A DNA stretch of 64,000 bases from JANQOH01 sp965201155 (GCA_965201155.1 OZ241752.1:1240001-1304000); one strand, 5' to 3'. Positions 18,497 through 27,507 are shown, counted from the first letter of the stretch. Made by a program: numbers and translations. The notes: a model not told the origin generated them from the sequence alone.

Positions 18497-19704
18497 GCGG
18501 CGGCCTCGCCCCGCCGCCGGCCCGTCCGCACAGAACCGCCGCGGCGCAGCCTGCGCCCGTGCCTGCGCCGATGGCGGTGCGGGCGCTGCGGCTGACCCGG
18601 TTTCGCAATTATGCATCGTTCAGCCACGCTTTCGCGGAGGGGCCGGTGGTGCTCAGCGGCCCCAACGGCGCCGGCAAGACCAACCTCCTGGAAGCCCTGT
18701 CCCTGCTCGCCCCGGGGCGCGGGCTGCGCGGCGCGCGCCTTGATGACCTGCGCTGCCGCACCGCCGCCAATGGCGGCGCATGGGCCGTCGCCGCGCAACT
18801 GGAAACGCCGGCGACCGGCGCCGGCGGCATCGCCGTCGGCACCGGCAGCGACCCCGGCGGGGGCGACCGGCGCGTGGTCCGCATCGACGGCAAGACCGTG
18901 CGCGGACAGGCGGCGCTTGCCGACCATGCTGCGGTTGTCTGGCTCACCCCCGCCATGGACCGCCTGTTTACCGACGCGCCGGGCCATCGCCGGCAGTTTC
19001 TCGACCGCCTGGCGGCGAGCTTCGAACCGCGCCACGCGCATGAACTCGCAGCCTACGGGAAAGCGGTGCGCGCGCGGCTGCGGCTGCTTCTGGACGACGC
19101 CGAGCCGGCATGGCTGAGCGCCGCGGAAGAAACCATGGCGGCCCATGGTGCAGCGGTGGCTGCCACCCGCGGCGCGGTGGTGGCGCAGCTTTCCGCAGCC
19201 CTGCGCATGGCCGACGGCCCGTTCCCGCGCGCCGCCCTGGCCGTGGAAGGGGAACTTGACAGGTGGCTGGAGACCATGCCGGCGCTGGATGCGGAACAGC
19301 GTTTCGCCGCCGCGCTGCAGGATGCGCGCGCGCGTGACCGCGACAGCGGGATTACGTCATTCGGCGCCCACCGCAGCGACCTCGCAGTGTGGGACCTGGA
19401 CCGCAGCATGACGGCGGCGCAATGTTCCACCGGCGAGCAGAAGGCGCTGCTGATCGCCATTGTGCTCGCCTGCGCGCGTCTTCATGCAGCGCGGCGCGGT
19501 GCGGCGCCCCTGCTGCTGCTCGACGAGGTGGCGGCACATCTCGACCCGGTGCGGCGCAATGCGCTTCTGGAAGCAAGCCTCGCGCTCGGCAGCCAGTGCT
19601 GGTTCACCGGCGCCGACGCCGCGCAATTCGAGGCGCTTGCCGGGCGTGCCCGGTTTTTTGCGGTGGGCGACGGGAAACTGCGCCCGCTGGCGGCGATGGA
19701 GTGA
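18493..19704 (+). CDS. recF: DNA replication/repair protein RecF
   Basis: A 403-aa SMC-like ATPase that loads RecA at gaps. Walker A GPNGAGKTNLLEAL lies around residues 57-70. The family contexts LRLTRFRNYASF and FTDAPGHRRQFLDRL follow, then the signature STGEQKALLIAIVLA and Walker B LLLLDEVAAHLD near residue 340. A roughly 27-residue Pro/Ala-rich N-terminal extension precedes the usual start; a later ATG (MAVRALRLTRFRN) would give the typical length. It is coupled to dnaN by overlap and followed by gyrB after 2 bases. Confidence 0.95.
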   Translation: MSGGLAPPPARPHRTAAAQPAPVPAPMAVRALRLTRFRNYASFSHAFAEGPVVLSGPNGAGKTNLLEALSLLAPGRGLRGARLDDLRCRTAANGGAWAVAAQLETPATGAGGIAVGTGSDPGGGDRRVVRIDGKTVRGQAALADHAAVVWLTPAMDRLFTDAPGHRRQFLDRLAASFEPRHAHELAAYGKAVRARLRLLLDDAEPAWLSAAEETMAAHGAAVAATRGAVVAQLSAALRMADGPFPRAALAVEGELDRWLETMPALDAEQRFAAALQDARARDRDSGITSFGAHRSDLAVWDLDRSMTAAQCSTGEQKALLIAIVLACARLHAARRGAAPLLLLDEVAAHLDPVRRNALLEASLALGSQCWFTGADAAQFEALAGRARFFAVGDGKLRPLAAME

Positions 19705-19706
19705 GC

Positions 19707-22133
19707 ATGAACGATATGGACGGCGCCTACGACGCCGAATCAATCAAGGTCTTGCGCGGCCTCGAAGCGGTGCGCAAGCGGCCGGGCATGTATATCGGCG
19801 ACACCGATGACGGCTCCGGCCTGCACCATATGGTCTTCGAGGTGGTGGACAACTCCATCGACGAAGCACTGGCCGGCTATTGCGACCGCATCACCGTGGC
19901 GCTCAATGCCGACGGCTCGGTGACTGTCACCGACAATGGCCGCGGCATCCCTACCGAAATCCACGATGAGGAAGGCGTGTCCGCCGCGCAGGTGATCATG
20001 ACCCAGCTTCACGCCGGCGGCAAATTCGACCACAACGCCTACAAGGTGTCGGGCGGCCTGCACGGGGTCGGCGTGTCGGTGGTCAACGCTCTGTCTGAGC
20101 GGCTCGACCTGACCATATGGCGCGGCGGCGCGCGCCATGCCATGCGCTTTCGCGGCGGCGAGCCGGAAGCGCCCCTGGCCGCCAGCGGCGCCGGGAACGG
20201 ACGCACCGGCACCGAAATCACTTTCTGGCCCTCGCCGGAAACCTTCACCGGCACGGAATTCGAATTCGCGCGGCTGGAGCATCGCCTGCGGGAACTCGCA
20301 TTTCTCAATTCCGGCGTCGCCATCATGCTGGAAGACCGCCGCGGCGTCGAGCCGCGCGCCGTCACCATGCATTATGACGGCGGTATCGAGGCGTTTGTCG
20401 CCTGGCTCGACCGCCACAAGCATGCGCTGCATGCCCCGCCCATTCGCATCGCCGGAGAGCGCGGCGCCGTGCTGGTGGAAGCGGCGCTGCAATGGAACGA
20501 CAGCTATCACGAAAACGTCCTGTGCTACACGAACAACATCCCGCAAAGCGACGGCGGCACCCATCTGGCCGGCTTTCGCGGCGCCCTCACCCGCACCATC
20601 AACGCCTGGGCCAATGCCAGCGGCGTGCAGAAGAAGGAAAAGGTCACACTCGCCGGCGAGGACATGCGCGAGGGCCTCACCGGCGTTCTGTCGGTAAAGG
20701 TGCCGGACCCGAAATTCTCCTCTCAAACCAAGGAGAAACTCGTCAGTTCGGAAGTGCGCACGGCGGTTGAAGGCGTGGTGAACGAACGTCTCGGCCAGTG
20801 GTTCGAGGAGCATCCGAACGAGGCGCGGACGATTGTCGCCAAGGTTGTCGAGGCAGCGGCCGCGCGCGAGGCGGCGCGCAAGGCGCGGGAACTCACCCGC
20901 CGCAAGGGCGCGCTGGACGTGACCAGCCTGCCCGGCAAGCTGGCGGACTGCCAGGAGCGCGACCCCGCGAAGAGCGAACTGTTCATTGTCGAGGGCGACT
21001 CTGCCGGCGGCTCGGCGAAGCAGGCGCGCAACCGCAGCAATCAGGCGGTGCTGCCATTGCGCGGCAAGATCCTCAATGTCGAGCGCGCCCGCTTCGACAA
21101 GATGCTGTCATCGGCGGAAGTGGGGACACTGATCGCCGCCCTCGGCGCCGGCATCGGGCATGAGGATTTCAACATCGACAAGATCCGCTACCACCGGATC
21201 ATCATCATGACCGACGCCGATGTGGACGGCGCGCATATACGCACGCTGCTGCTTACATTCTTTTACCGCCATATGAAGGAAGTGATCCAGCGCGGCTATC
21301 TGTATATCGCCCAACCGCCGCTGTTTCGCGTGCAGCGCGGGCGCAATGAAGTCTACAAGAAAGACGAGCGCGAACTGGACGACTATCTGATTGATGAGGG
21401 GCTGCGAAACGCCCGCCTGCTGGTCGGACCGCCGGAGGCGCGGGAAGCGCGCGCCGGGGCCGATCTGCGCGCGCTGGTGGTGCGGGCGCGCGAGCAGGGA
21501 GCCGCAATCCTCGCGCTGGCGCGGCGCGACGATCCCGCGCTGATCGAGCAAGCCGCTGTGGTCGGCGCGCTGGACCCGGCGCTGGCAGACGACCGCGCCG
21601 CTGCCGACGCCGCAGGCGCGCGTCTTGTCGAACGGCTCAACACCCTGGCGGCGCCCGGTGAGGAAGGCTGGTCTCACGAGATCGACGAACATGGCGCCAT
21701 GGTCTTTGTCCGCGCGGTGCGGGGGGAACGCACGCGCCGCCGCCTCGACCCCGCCTTGCTGCGCAGCGCCGAAACGCGGCGCCTGCATGCCGCCGCCGCC
21801 GAACTGCGCGAACTCTATTCCCACCCTCCGGAACTGGAAGCCAGGGACCAGACAAGCGGGCCGCTGAATTCCCCCATCGCCCTCGCCGAGGCCGTGCTGG
21901 CGCTGGGTCGCAAGGGCATTTCGGTGTTCCGCTACAAGGGTCTCGGCGAAATGAACCCCGACCAGCTATGGGAAACCACGCTTGATGCGGAAGCGCGAAC
22001 GCTGTTGCAGGTGGGCGTTGAACATGCCGATGACGCCGAAGACCTGTTTTCCACGCTGATGGGCGATCTGGTGGAGCCGCGCCGCGCATTCATCCAGGAA
22101 AATGCGCTCAACGTGGCCAATCTGGACGTGTGA
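19707..22133 (+). CDS. gyrB: DNA gyrase subunit B
   Basis: The ATPase/TOPRIM subunit of gyrase, 808 aa. The GHKL ATP site (EVVDNSIDEALAG, TDNGRGIP, GGLHGVGVSVVNALS) fills the first 130 residues. TOPRIM motifs EGDSAGGSAKQ and the metal site TDADVDGAHIRTLLL follow. A long proteobacterial insert (about residues 580-720) precedes the GLGEMNPDQLWETT tail. GGAG lies 6 bases before ATG 19707; an open frame upstream is a shadow of recF. The first 89-bp-spaced repeat begins right after its stop codon. Confidence 0.97.
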   Translation: MNDMDGAYDAESIKVLRGLEAVRKRPGMYIGDTDDGSGLHHMVFEVVDNSIDEALAGYCDRITVALNADGSVTVTDNGRGIPTEIHDEEGVSAAQVIMTQLHAGGKFDHNAYKVSGGLHGVGVSVVNALSERLDLTIWRGGARHAMRFRGGEPEAPLAASGAGNGRTGTEITFWPSPETFTGTEFEFARLEHRLRELAFLNSGVAIMLEDRRGVEPRAVTMHYDGGIEAFVAWLDRHKHALHAPPIRIAGERGAVLVEAALQWNDSYHENVLCYTNNIPQSDGGTHLAGFRGALTRTINAWANASGVQKKEKVTLAGEDMREGLTGVLSVKVPDPKFSSQTKEKLVSSEVRTAVEGVVNERLGQWFEEHPNEARTIVAKVVEAAAAREAARKARELTRRKGALDVTSLPGKLADCQERDPAKSELFIVEGDSAGGSAKQARNRSNQAVLPLRGKILNVERARFDKMLSSAEVGTLIAALGAGIGHEDFNIDKIRYHRIIIMTDADVDGAHIRTLLLTFFYRHMKEVIQRGYLYIAQPPLFRVQRGRNEVYKKDERELDDYLIDEGLRNARLLVGPPEAREARAGADLRALVVRAREQGAAILALARRDDPALIEQAAVVGALDPALADDRAAADAAGARLVERLNTLAAPGEEGWSHEIDEHGAMVFVRAVRGERTRRRLDPALLRSAETRRLHAAAAELRELYSHPPELEARDQTSGPLNSPIALAEAVLALGRKGISVFRYKGLGEMNPDQLWETTLDAEARTLLQVGVEHADDAEDLFSTLMGDLVEPRRAFIQENALNVANLDV

Positions 22134-22134
22134 C

Positions 22135-22256
22135 GGGCCGGGAATTTGTTTGACAAGTAAATGTACGAATCCCTGAAAAACCCCGGGTTATTTTATGAAA
22201 TCTAATTATTTTCAATGAGTTATGGGGAACAAATTTGTTTGATGGATGTTTGATGA
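22135..22256 (+). repeat. 89-bp-spaced box repeat, copy 1
   Basis: Two AATTTGTTTGA boxes begin at 22143 and 22232, exactly 89 bases apart, immediately after the gyrB stop. Between them the TTTTCAATGAGTTATG core is shared with copies 2 and 3. A 31-codon frame (22161-22253) aligned with the other copies is interrupted by TAA at codon 15. Confidence 0.85.
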
Positions 22257-22302
22257 TGAAGCCGCTTCGACATGATGGCCTGTCCGCGCATGGATGGGCC
22301 GG

Positions 22303-22424
22303 GAGCCGGGAATTTGTTTGACAGGTAAATGCGCGAAGCCTTGAAAATACCCGGGATATTTCGTAAAAATTTCGTTTTTTCAATGAGTTATGAGGAGAAA
22401 ATTTGTTTGACGGGTATTTGATGA
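22303..22424 (+). repeat. 89-bp-spaced box repeat, copy 2
   Basis: Boxes begin at 22311 and 22400, again 89 bases apart. It contains an open 30-codon ORF (22329-22421) starting MREALKIPGIF and ending EEKICLTGI. The repeat plus the following about 230 bases is also found in front of the hydrolase gene (copy 4), showing a segmental duplication. Confidence 0.85.
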
Positions 22425-22483
22425 ATTGTCGCGGCGGCGTCGATTTGCCCTATGCTGTGCGCCGCATGTCTGAAGAGGGTTCC

Positions 22484-22654
22484 ATGCGTCTCTTCGTGTG
22501 TCTCGCGGTGAGCGCGGCCGACGCGCAGAACCGCCGCAGTGTCACCATCCGGAGCGAAGGCGCGAGATTGGCGGGCGGCCTCCGGTTTCCGCCCGTTTTC
22601 GCCGCGCCGGCCAACCATGGTCAGGATAATCCTCCCGGCAGGGCCGGAGCGTGA
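22484..22654 (+). pseudogene. truncated duplicate of the 24463 hydrolase 5' end
   Basis: Encodes MRLFVCLAVSAADAQNRR followed by VTIRSEGARLAGGLRFPPV and AAPA. This is clearly a copy of the first 45 residues of the hydrolase at 24463 (SAADAQSRRGVTIWSEG, RLAGDLWFPPV). A few signal-peptide codons are missing and the similarity stops where the hydrolase would read AILMSHGWGG. The upstream sequence through the 89-bp repeat is duplicated too. Only 56 codons remain, so it is not a functional enzyme. Confidence 0.8.
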
Positions 22655-22656
22655 CA

Positions 22657-24115
22657 ATGGACCGGCAACCCGAATATCTGGCCGATGTCGTGAGGGAGCT
22701 TCGCAGACTCCCGCGAGAGACGGAGTGGGTCGAATTCAAGGTCAATGCCGCGAATCCGTCGGACATCGGCGAATATATCTCGGCGCTCTCGAACGCGGCG
22801 GCGCTGACCGGCAAGGCAGCCGCCTGGCTCCTGTGGGGTGTATCCGACGACACGCATGACCTGGTCGGTACAACTTTCCGGCCCGGCGCCAAAAAGGTTG
22901 GCAATGAGGATCTGGAAAACTGGCTGTTGCACCTGCTCGAACCGAAGATTTCTTTCCGGTTTCACGAACTGGCTGTCGAGGGTCGGCCCATCGTCATGCT
23001 CGAAATCGAGCGGGCGCGGGGACAGCCGGTCCGGTTTCGCGGCCAGGAATTCATTCGGATCGGTTCCCATAAACGGCCGCTGAAGCATTTTCCGGAAAAG
23101 GAACGATCGCTGTGGCGCGTTTTCGACCAGACGCTGTTTGAGGATCACATCGCGGTCGAGAGCGTGCACGATCACGAAGTTCTCAGACTGGTCGATTACC
23201 CCGTCTATTTTGAAATGCTCGACATGCCGCTGCCCGAAATGCGCGGCGGCATTCTCGACCGGCTGGCAAATGACAGGCTGATCCACAGATGCGCCGCCGG
23301 ACGCTGGAATGTGACGAACCTGGCTTTGCTGTTGTTCGCAAGAGACCTGGAAGACTTTCGCAACCTGCGGCGCAAGGTCTTGCGAGTCATTCAATACCGG
23401 GGAACCGGCCGCACCGAGGCGGCGAGGGAACGAAGGGAAGTTAAGGGATATGCATCCGGGTTCGCAGGAGCCATGCAATTCATCAACGGCTTGCTTCCCG
23501 CCAATGAAACCATCGGCGAAGCGCTGAGGCAGGCGGTTCCGGCATTCCCCGAACCGGCCGTGCGGGAGCTGATCGCCAACGCCCTGATCCATCAGGATTT
23601 CACGATCACCGGAGCCGGTCCGATGGTGGAAATCTTCGATGATCGCATCGAGGTCACCAATCCCGGCCTCCCGCTGGTGGACACGCTTCGCTTCGTGGAT
23701 ACATCGCCGCGCTCGCGCAACGAGTCGCTCGCCTCGCTCATGCGCCGGATCGGCATTTGCGAGGAACGCGGCAGCGGATGGGACAGGATTGCCGGCGCCT
23801 CTGGTCGAAGCGTCAGGCGACCACACGCGAGTGGTCCTGTTCGCACCGCGTCCGCTGCTGAAGATGGACCGCGAAGACCGTGTGAGAGCCGTCTATCTGC
23901 ACGCCTGCCTGAAATATGTGAACCGCGAATATGTCAACAACATATCGGTGCGAAAACGCTTCGGAATCGAAAGCCGGAACAGCGCAAGGGCCTCAAGGCT
24001 GATCGCCGAAGCGATTGATGAGGGCGTGATCGTTCCCCACGACCCGGCGGCCGGACGCAAGATCATGCGGTACATGCCGTGGTGGGCCAGGGCCGGAAGC
24101 CGGGAATTTGTTTGA
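22657..24115 (+). pseudogene. Schlafen/AlbA_2-type ATP-binding protein, frameshifted
   Basis: The N-terminal frame (to about 23795) has a Schlafen AlbA_2 domain (ETEWVEFKVNAANPSDIGEY, LWGVSD) and a GHKL-like HATPase_c_4 domain (PEPAVRELIANALIHQDF, IEVTNPG, GICEERGSGWDRI). The normal continuation, LPAPLVEASGDHTRVVLFAP through FGIESRNSARASRL to YMPWWA, is in the +2 frame from about 23790. A small deletion with a frame change has therefore removed the hinge. Such proteins act as regulators or in phage defence; the exact role is unknown. ATG 22657 has GGAG 7 bases upstream. The 3' end runs into repeat copy 3. Confidence 0.8.
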
Positions 24116-24218
24116 CAAGTAAATGCACGAGTCGTTGAAAATGTCGGGGTTATTTCGTGAAAGCGCCTTATTTTCAATGGGTTATGAAGAAAAAATTTGT
24201 TTGATGGGTATTTGATAA
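24097..24218 (+). repeat. 89-bp-spaced box repeat, copy 3
   Basis: Boxes begin at 24105 and 24194, 89 bases apart. The left box overlaps the last codons of the Schlafen-type gene. An open 30-codon ORF (24123-24215) reads MHESLKMSGLF and ends YEEKICLMGI, the same length and register as in copy 2. Confidence 0.85.
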
Positions 24219-24286
24219 TGCACGCTCCGCATGGAATCCGAATCGTGCGGGAGGTGTCTTTTGACTCCTGCTCCCGGCGCCCTGGC

Positions 24287-24408
24287 AATGCGGAAATTTG
24301 TTTGACAAATTGCTGTCCGGCAGGTGCTGCACAGGGGGTGCGAAGGGGAAAGTCTACGTATTTTCAAATATATAGATGAAACAGATTTGTTTGACAGGTA
24401 TTTGATGA
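24287..24408 (+). repeat. 89-bp-spaced box repeat, copy 4 (diverged)
   Basis: Boxes begin at 24295 and 24384 (the right one GATTTGTTTGA), still exactly 89 bases apart, although most of the sequence between them differs from copies 1-3. The right box, TTTGACAGGTATTTGATGAA, leads into the 5' region of the hydrolase gene 50-60 bases later. Confidence 0.75.
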
Positions 24409-24462
24409 ACTGGCGCGGCGGCGGTTTTCCTATGCTGGGCGCAGTATGTCTGAGAGGGTTCC

Positions 24463-25386
24463 ATGCGTTTTTTCCTCACAATGTGTCTCGTCGCGTGTCT
24501 CACCGCGAGTGCGGCCGATGCGCAGAGCCGCCGCGGCGTCACCATCTGGAGCGAAGGCACGCGATTGGCGGGCGATCTCTGGTTTCCGCCCGTTCTTGCC
24601 GCACCGGCGCCAGCCATTCTCATGAGCCATGGCTGGGGCGGGGAACGCGGCCATCTGAACCGCGCCTATGCGCCTCATTTCGCACGGGCGGGGTTCATTG
24701 TCCTCACCATCGACTATCGCGGCTGGGGCGGCTCGGACTCGCGGCTGGTGCTTGCCGAACCGCAGCCGCGCGCCGGCGCCGACGGGGTCGCCACTGCCCG
24801 CGTGCGTCTCATCCGCGAAGTCGTGGACCCGCAGGACCAGTTGCTCGACATAACCAATGCCTTTGCCTTTCTGGTCGGCGAGCCGGAGGTGGATGCGGCG
24901 CGCATCGGCGTCTGGGGAACCAGTTATTCGGGCGGTCTTGCCATTGCCTTTGCTGCGCGCGAGCCGCGCGTTGCGGCCGTGGTCGCCCAGGTCGGATTCA
25001 TGGGCGCCAGCGGCACGCCGCCGGACCGCGGGCGTCGGCGCGCGACCGAAAAGGCGCGCGGGATCATTGATCCCGTCCCGCAGGGCATTGACGAGATACC
25101 CGGCCTGCGCGGCACGCCGGACCTTGCCAAGATGGTCGGCTGGCGCCCCCTTGACGAAGCGGCGAGGATACAGGCGCCAACCCTCATCATTGATGTGGAG
25201 GATGAGGAACTGTTCGACCGCACCGCCAACGGGCGCGCGGTCTATGACATTGTGCGGGCGCGCATGACCGCCGACTATGTGCTGTATCCGGGCCGCCATT
25301 ACGACATTTACGGCCGCCACCTGTCGGCAGCCCGGGCGCGCGCCGCAGACTGGTTCATTGCGCATCTCATGCCGGAACGGGAATGA
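24463..25386 (+). CDS. secreted alpha/beta hydrolase (dienelactone-hydrolase/peptidase-like)
   Basis: A 307-aa protein with a signal peptide (MRFFLTMCLVACLTASAADA). It has an alpha/beta-hydrolase core: oxyanion region MSHGWGGERGH near residue 55, nucleophile elbow GTSYSGG near 151, acid in DVEDEELFDR near 245, and catalytic His in PGRHYDIYG near 275. The substrate is unknown. Its upstream region is one of the 89-bp repeat units, and a truncated duplicate of its 5' end lies 2 kb upstream (22484). Confidence 0.85.
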   Translation: MRFFLTMCLVACLTASAADAQSRRGVTIWSEGTRLAGDLWFPPVLAAPAPAILMSHGWGGERGHLNRAYAPHFARAGFIVLTIDYRGWGGSDSRLVLAEPQPRAGADGVATARVRLIREVVDPQDQLLDITNAFAFLVGEPEVDAARIGVWGTSYSGGLAIAFAAREPRVAAVVAQVGFMGASGTPPDRGRRRATEKARGIIDPVPQGIDEIPGLRGTPDLAKMVGWRPLDEAARIQAPTLIIDVEDEELFDRTANGRAVYDIVRARMTADYVLYPGRHYDIYGRHLSAARARAADWFIAHLMPERE

Positions 25387-25521
25387 GACGGGCCGCACGC
25401 GGATTCACCCTCATGATTGCGGGTATTTTCGCTGGCGGCGGGGCTTCGCGTCTGCTATGCAGCCGCGCGGCCCTGCCGCAGGTTCATCATGTCATCATGC
25501 GCGTCACAAAGGAGTAGAAAC

Positions 25522-25629
25522 ATGGCCGACAATCACGGCGGCGCGGACTTCGGTCTGATCATCACATGGATCGGCACGCTCGCCTTCGGCGCAATCGCCG
25601 TTTACGCCATGTCGGCCATTCTGGCCTGA
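25522..25629 (+). CDS. 35-residue single-span membrane peptide
   Basis: ATG 25522 is preceded at 7 bases by a near-perfect AAAGGAG. The 35-aa product starts MADNHGGADFG and continues with a hydrophobic helix (LIITWIGTLAFGAIAVYAMS). This is typical of small single-span membrane proteins that accompany larger complexes. An upstream in-frame ATG (25417) would add an unlikely Cys/Arg-rich tail. It lies 8 bases from the convergent MR/MLE gene. No function can be assigned. Confidence 0.7.
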   Translation: MADNHGGADFGLIITWIGTLAFGAIAVYAMSAILA

Positions 25630-25637
25630 ACCGCGTC

Positions 25638-26732
25638 TCAACCCTCGCGCCAGCGTTCGATGAAGCCGGCATCGGGTTCGAGGCCCAGGCCCGGCCCGTC
25701 GGGAACGGCGATCGTTCCGTCGCGGGGGTTCAGCGCGCCGCCATAAAGGTCGGCGTCCAGCGTGACATAAAACCGCTCGATCGCCTCGATCGACGGGTGA
25801 GCCGCCAATACTTGCAATGTGGCAAGGAATCCCGGGCCGAAATAGGGAGAATGCGGCGCCAGCAGGATGTTGGCGTGTTCGGCCAGGGTGGCGATCCTGA
25901 GAAATTCGCCGATACCTCCCACCTTCGTCACGCTCGGCTGCGCGTAATCCACGGCTTCCGCCGCGATCATCGCTTCGAACTGCCATGAGGTGCAAGCATT
26001 CTCGCCTGCCGCCACCGGCATTGCGGCCGTCGTTCGCAGGTCCGCCAACGCCTCGAAATTCTCCGGCGGCCACAGCGGTTCTTCCAGCCAGTGCAAGTTG
26101 CAGTCTGCCAGCGCATCTGCCATGCGGCGCGCTTCGGGCGGGCTCCAGACGCAGTTGACATCGAGCATGATCGGCACGCCCTCGCCGGCGGCCTTGCGCG
26201 CCGCCGCCACCGGCGCCACAGTGCTTTCGTGCAGTTTGATCCGCTCATAGCCTTCATCAAGCGCCGCCGTCACCTGCGTTGCGACGCCTGACGCATCGCC
26301 AATTTTCAGCAGGCTGGCATAGGCCGGCACGGCTGCGCGCGCGCGCCCTCCGACAAGCCGGTGCAGCGGCTGTCCGGCGGCCTTTCCGGCAAGGTCCCAC
26401 AGCGCGATTTCCAGCCCGCTCAGGGCGAAGATGGTGATTCCGTAACGCCCGAAAATATGCAGCGCCAGTTGGATATCCTTCATCAGCGGCGCGATATCGG
26501 CGGCGTCGCGGCCGATCGCCAGCGGCGCTACCATGGTTTCCAGGGCCTTTTGCGTGGCCGGAATGGCGTTGTATCCGAACGCCTCGCCCCAGCCGACCGC
26601 GCCGTCTTCCGTCTCGACGCGAACCAGCAGCGTGCGCATTTCGGTCCAGGCGCTGCCGCCCCAGCCCGTCGGCGGGCCGCCATGGCTGAACGGATAGCGC
26701 AAGGGAATGGCGTCAACCGCCGTGATTTTCAT
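25638..26732 (-). CDS. mandelate racemase/muconate-lactonizing-like enolase-superfamily enzyme
   Basis: A 364-aa enolase-superfamily protein with an N-terminal capping domain (to about 120) and a TIM barrel. Metal ligands are visible as Asp in IMLDVNCVW, Glu in WLEEPLWPPE and Glu in AAGENACTS. The barrel's second-strand motif is Lys-Leu-His rather than Lys-x-Lys (YERIKLHE), and a general-base His candidate appears in LAPHSPYFGPG. Substrate is probably an acid sugar or related carboxylate, but the altered KxK prevents a firm call. It overlaps the upstream SDR gene by 20 bases in an operon. Confidence 0.85.
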   Translation of the reverse strand: MKITAVDAIPLRYPFSHGGPPTGWGGSAWTEMRTLLVRVETEDGAVGWGEAFGYNAIPATQKALETMVAPLAIGRDAADIAPLMKDIQLALHIFGRYGITIFALSGLEIALWDLAGKAAGQPLHRLVGGRARAAVPAYASLLKIGDASGVATQVTAALDEGYERIKLHESTVAPVAAARKAAGEGVPIMLDVNCVWSPPEARRMADALADCNLHWLEEPLWPPENFEALADLRTTAAMPVAAGENACTSWQFEAMIAAEAVDYAQPSVTKVGGIGEFLRIATLAEHANILLAPHSPYFGPGFLATLQVLAAHPSIEAIERFYVTLDADLYGGALNPRDGTIAVPDGPGLGLEPDAGFIERWREG

Positions 26733-27477
26733 GGGAGCCTCGTTTCATCAATGTGACATTCATACCGCCGGGCGCCTGCTCCGACGCCAGCAATTCCACC
26801 GTCGCGACATGCACATGCGCCGGCGCCTCGAGCGCATACAGCGCCGCCGCCGCGATATCTTCCGGCTCCAGCAGCTTCATGCCGCCCTTGAGGCGCTCGA
26901 TCACCGCCGGGTCGTCGATAGCAGCGGCGAAAAACCCGGTCTCCACGCGCCCCGGGCACAATTCCGTCACGCGGATGCCGGAACCAAGCAGTTCGATGCG
27001 CAGATTCTGTGAAAACAGATGCACAGCGCCCTTTGATGCGCCGTAAATCGCCGTGAACAAGGGATAGAGTCCGGCAACCGAGCCGATATTGACGACGTGC
27101 CCGCGCCCCCGCTCCCGCATACCGGGCAGCACGGCGCGCGTGACATGCACCAATGCCGTCGCATTCGTGTCCAGCGTGGCGTCGATATCCTCGGGCGTTG
27201 CACCCAGAAAGGACTCCATGCCGCGCCCGACGCCGGCGCTATTGACCAGAACATCCACATCCAGCGCCCCCAGGGCCGCGTGGACGGCGCCGCGGTCGCG
27301 TACATCGAGTGTGAGCGCTGCGCAGCCTGTTTCGTCCGCCAGCGCCGCAAGGCGCTCGCCATTGCGCCCTGCCGCCGTGACAGAAATGCCGCGCGCCGCC
27401 AGCGCGCGGGCGCAGGCGCGGCCGATCCCCGCCCCTGCCCCGGTGACCAGGGCAGTGCGGTATGCGCCGATGGTCAC
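26713..27477 (-). CDS. SDR family oxidoreductase
   Basis: A 254-aa classical SDR with the glycine motif TGAGAGIGRA (12-21), NSAG, Ser in NIGSVAG, and the catalytic YGASKG. The C-terminus departs from FabG and resembles the YdfG/serine-dehydrogenase-like branch (ELCPGRVETGFF, then PEDIAAAALYALEAP). It lies between the TPP enzyme (30 bases upstream) and the MR/MLE gene (overlapping), so it likely acts on an intermediate of the same pathway. Confidence 0.85.
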   Translation of the reverse strand: MTIGAYRTALVTGAGAGIGRACARALAARGISVTAAGRNGERLAALADETGCAALTLDVRDRGAVHAALGALDVDVLVNSAGVGRGMESFLGATPEDIDATLDTNATALVHVTRAVLPGMRERGRGHVVNIGSVAGLYPLFTAIYGASKGAVHLFSQNLRIELLGSGIRVTELCPGRVETGFFAAAIDDPAVIERLKGGMKLLEPEDIAAAALYALEAPAHVHVATVELLASEQAPGGMNVTLMKRGSHENHGG

Positions 27478-27507
27478 GGCACGGTCCTTGGCGTCATCAA
27501 GGCCGGG

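Noticed and set aside
19389..19706. N-terminal extension of GyrB
   Set aside because: The open frame upstream of 19707 overlaps recF in another frame and has no GyrB similarity.
22135..24408. CRISPR-like array
   Set aside because: Only four paired boxes, the space between is partly conserved rather than unique, and no cas genes are nearby.
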